Positions 44,568-46,867 of a stretch of 46,867 bases of DNA are shown piece after piece. Source of the DNA: a virus; the IMG/VR virus record IMGVR_UViG_3300046501_000562, positions 1 to 46,867 of that record, one strand, 5' to 3'. A program made the position numbers and the translations under genes. Numbering within the stretch: the first letter of the stretch is position 1; each line of letters opens with the position of its first letter. The notes below the pieces were generated by a model that saw only the letters and a list, made by a program, of their open reading frames with translations, ran no database searches and was not told where the DNA came from.

Positions 44568-46867
44568 TAACTTCCACCTGTGTAGTTTTGGATGTTGACA
44601 AAGTTGGCCAGATTCACCAACCCATTCAGATACAGGTTGACTGCGCGCAGCAAGAACTTGTAGTGGTAGATCGAGGTGCCAATCACCGTCATCAAGTCAT
44701 GCGGATGGATTTCGACAAAGCGCAGGTCCGGTGTATTGGCCGGTTGTGTCGGGTCCATCGTGAGCAGGTACTCGTACGGCGCACACAGCTCGCGCACCAC
44801 GTCGTCGTTGTACTGCAGGTACATGCGCGGATCATCCAGCAAGCCATTGTTCATGTCGTACAACAGCTTGCAGGCAAAGGGACTGTAGACTGCCCACTTC
44901 TGTTCGATCTGATCCGGCCCGTCCGGTTGCGGCATCGGGTAGTACTGCGACATGTAGTCGCTCACCACCTGATCCGTTTCCATGGCGATTGCCCGCAACG
45001 AATACGTGTCAGTCGTGGTCAGTCCACGCAACGGCACCACGAGGTCGCGCACCAAGTACGGCGTACCATTCAGGGCATTGGGGGCCGAGACCCCCGCATT
45101 GCCTTCCTGGAACAGCAGCGCTGAACGATCGAGCGTCGCCCCATTCACCTGGATGCGCAACACCTTATCGTCACGGATGTCAAAGCGGTTGTTATCCGAC
45201 AGAAGCCCGTACTGGATAAAACCCTTGTCATCTTGCGGCGTGCGTGACTGGTCGGCATTGCAAAAGCCCGTGAAGCGAATGTCCACATGCTGCGTGCTGT
45301 TGCTCGCCATCCGAAACGCCTTGTTGACGATCACGATCTGCGGGAAATTGACGTAGTAGTCAATATTCTCCACCAGCGCCTTGCCATTTAACCACAGGTC
45401 CAGCTCCCCCATCGGGATCTGCATGGTCCAGTTGGTCGTCTGGTTATTGCGATGCATGCGGTGCGAGAGCGTGAATTCCAACAAGCCGTCGGTGGTGGTC
45501 AGATCCAGCGAATACGCTAAGAAGAAGCGATCTCCGCGTACCAGCGTATAGAACTTGGTCGGGTCCACCAGCCAGGTGAGCTTGCCATTCGCGTCCACTG
45601 CGTACGCACCCGAGCCCGTTACATCGGTCCAGACGTTGGTTGGCACTCCACCCACGATCGGACAGGTATACATCCGGTAATCGGTCGCTGAATCAAGCGT
45701 TTGCGACGTGATCCCGTAGGTCTCATCGAGCTGGGTATTGCCTGTGCCCGAAATGAGCTCCACCAGCGTTGCATTCGAGTAACCGCACGCGTAGATCGAG
45801 CCTGCCTGGTGTGAGGTCCAGCCCAGCAGCGTGCCAGTGCTGTCGTACTCGTAGCCAGTGGACTTTACCTGCAAGCCATATGGCACATCTACCACGTTCT
45901 GGCTGGATTCGACCCGCACTTGCTGCGGCGTATCACCCAGCAGCTTACTGATCGCGTTGTAGCCCAGCGCATCTTCGACTTCGGCCTTGGAGAGCACCGG
46001 CATGAGCGAGCCCATGATCTGCGTATAGGTCGACGACTCCAGGTTCGCTGCTTTCCAGTTCTCGACGTTCGAGTTGATCCCGAGCATCGCCCCGCGGATC
46101 AAGTTATCCGGCAGCTTGTAGAGCTCGTGGATGCGGTTATGCTCGAATACCAGTGAACGGTTCCAGCCGCCGTTGCGAATGTGCAGCCGCACGTAGCACT
46201 GCATCGGGTCCCAGCCCTGGTCCGAACAGAAGGCATTTACATAGGCCGGAACGATCGCATAGTCTTTGTGTGTGACCATGCGCAGACTATCGCCTGCATT
46301 GCGATGGTAATACACGCCCTTCCAGCGATTGGAGGGTTGCGGCTGGCAGACGTACACGTCGATGTCGTCTTCGTAGTCGATCTCGTTGACGTTACCCGCG
46401 TAGTGGAGGAGCCACTTTTGCTTGGTGTCGAGCGTGCTGGTGAACGACTGCAGGTCACTGACCTTAAAATCCACCACCTTGTAGATTGAGGCGTCATAAA
46501 CGAATTCGACCACATCGCCGACGTTGACCGTGAACAGATCGATCTGACTGACCTTGTAGCCATTCACGTACGCATACACCACACCTTGCTTGGCGCTGTA
46601 CGCAGCCAGATCGTTTTGCAACGTCAGGATCGCGTCGGTGTTCAGTGGGGTACGGCCCTCGACATAGACCTTTGCACTCGCATCAGTGGCCGCTTGCGAC
46701 TTGTAATACGCGTTGCTATAGACCCGCAAGAAAAGCGGCTCGGTGTCGAGGTTGATGTTGATCTTCGGCTGCACTTGCACCGCGACGATCAGGTTGTGAT
46801 TCTCCGTGATCATGTACCAACTTTGCGTACGTGGCATTTGCAGGCCACTGTTCGCATATAGGTCCAC
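44567..46867 (-). CDS. Large virion structural protein of phiKZ type (partial, 5' end off window)
   Basis: At least 766 aa, open to the right window edge; a GTG sits at the very edge, so the true start may lie just beyond it. The protein is rich in Tyr, Asp, Asn, Val and Leu with many short strands (LDVNL-type repeats, for example PKININLDTEPLFLRVY) and long loops, and ends YLNGLVNLANFVNIQNYTGG. This beta-rich, aromatic-rich style fits tail-associated virion proteins. Translationally coupled to the 588-aa gene. The counterpart in phiKZ cannot be named from sequence alone. Confidence 0.78.
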   Translation of the reverse strand: MDLYANSGLQMPRTQSWYMITENHNLIVAVQVQPKININLDTEPLFLRVYSNAYYKSQAATDASAKVYVEGRTPLNTDAILTLQNDLAAYSAKQGVVYAYVNGYKVSQIDLFTVNVGDVVEFVYDASIYKVVDFKVSDLQSFTSTLDTKQKWLLHYAGNVNEIDYEDDIDVYVCQPQPSNRWKGVYYHRNAGDSLRMVTHKDYAIVPAYVNAFCSDQGWDPMQCYVRLHIRNGGWNRSLVFEHNRIHELYKLPDNLIRGAMLGINSNVENWKAANLESSTYTQIMGSLMPVLSKAEVEDALGYNAISKLLGDTPQQVRVESSQNVVDVPYGLQVKSTGYEYDSTGTLLGWTSHQAGSIYACGYSNATLVELISGTGNTQLDETYGITSQTLDSATDYRMYTCPIVGGVPTNVWTDVTGSGAYAVDANGKLTWLVDPTKFYTLVRGDRFFLAYSLDLTTTDGLLEFTLSHRMHRNNQTTNWTMQIPMGELDLWLNGKALVENIDYYVNFPQIVIVNKAFRMASNSTQHVDIRFTGFCNADQSRTPQDDKGFIQYGLLSDNNRFDIRDDKVLRIQVNGATLDRSALLFQEGNAGVSAPNALNGTPYLVRDLVVPLRGLTTTDTYSLRAIAMETDQVVSDYMSQYYPMPQPDGPDQIEQKWAVYSPFACKLLYDMNNGLLDDPRMYLQYNDDVVRELCAPYEYLLTMDPTQPANTPDLRFVEIHPHDLMTVIGTSIYHYKFLLRAVNLYLNGLVNLANFVNIQNYTGGS

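Noticed and set aside
1-46867. tRNA genes, CRISPR arrays and insertion sequences
   Set aside because: None recognised by eye; no regularly spaced repeats, no transposase motifs and no clear cloverleaf.

Overview
This window is the core of a nucleus-forming, phiKZ-like jumbo phage (Chimalliviridae type). The evidence is direct. There are three pieces of a split multisubunit RNA polymerase: a beta C-half, a beta-prime N-half with NADFDGD, and a beta-prime C-half cut by the left edge. There is also a chimallin-like shell protein, a PhuZ-type tubulin, a fast-evolving family B DNA polymerase and a phiKZ-type large terminase. Coding is dense, GC is moderately high and no tRNA was seen. The phage could suit a GC-rich proteobacterial host such as Ralstonia or Pseudomonas, but the host cannot be read from the sequence.

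Layout. 1-17.7 kb is almost entirely minus strand: chimallin, beta-prime N, small conserved genes with a GIY-YIG homing endonuclease inserted among them, a Mre11/SbcD-like phosphoesterase, an SSB-like protein, three large conserved proteins (one a candidate for the fifth polymerase subunit), beta C and beta-prime C. 17.9-21.1 kb is one minus-strand operon of ten small genes, most overlapping by ATGA. One of them begins with an almost exact copy of the EF-Tu N-terminus. 21.1-22.3 kb is a plus-strand gene of virion type. 22.8-25.0 kb is the DNA polymerase. 25.5-29.4 kb is a set of eight small minus-strand genes, some of which look like diverged paralogues. It is flanked by two long gene-free, structure-rich stretches (24971-25537 and 29416-30158). 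30.2-36.7 kb holds PhuZ and small minus-strand genes. 36.7-37.4 kb is gene-poor and partly AT-rich. 37.4-42.7 kb is a plus-strand run of late or packaging type ending in terminase. 42.8-46.9 kb has two large minus-strand virion-type proteins, the last cut by the right edge.

Regulation. A repeated ACCTATATT(A/C)C-like element, matching the known phiKZ early element TATATTAC, lies upstream of beta C, the 521-aa gp68 candidate, chimallin, the small-gene operon, the gene before PhuZ and several small genes. In several cases it fixes the true start codon. A second repeated signal is a GC-rich hairpin followed by TATGCCG (or TATGACG). It occurs after at least a dozen gene ends on both strands, often without a classical U-tract, and looks like a phage-specific 3'-end or termination signal.

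The most notable items for follow-up are the hairpin-TATGCCG signal, the EF-Tu N-terminus mimic in an early micro-protein operon, the two structured non-coding regions, a DNA polymerase that appears to lack motif A, and a terminase gene whose coding signal extends upstream of any ATG/GTG/TTG start.
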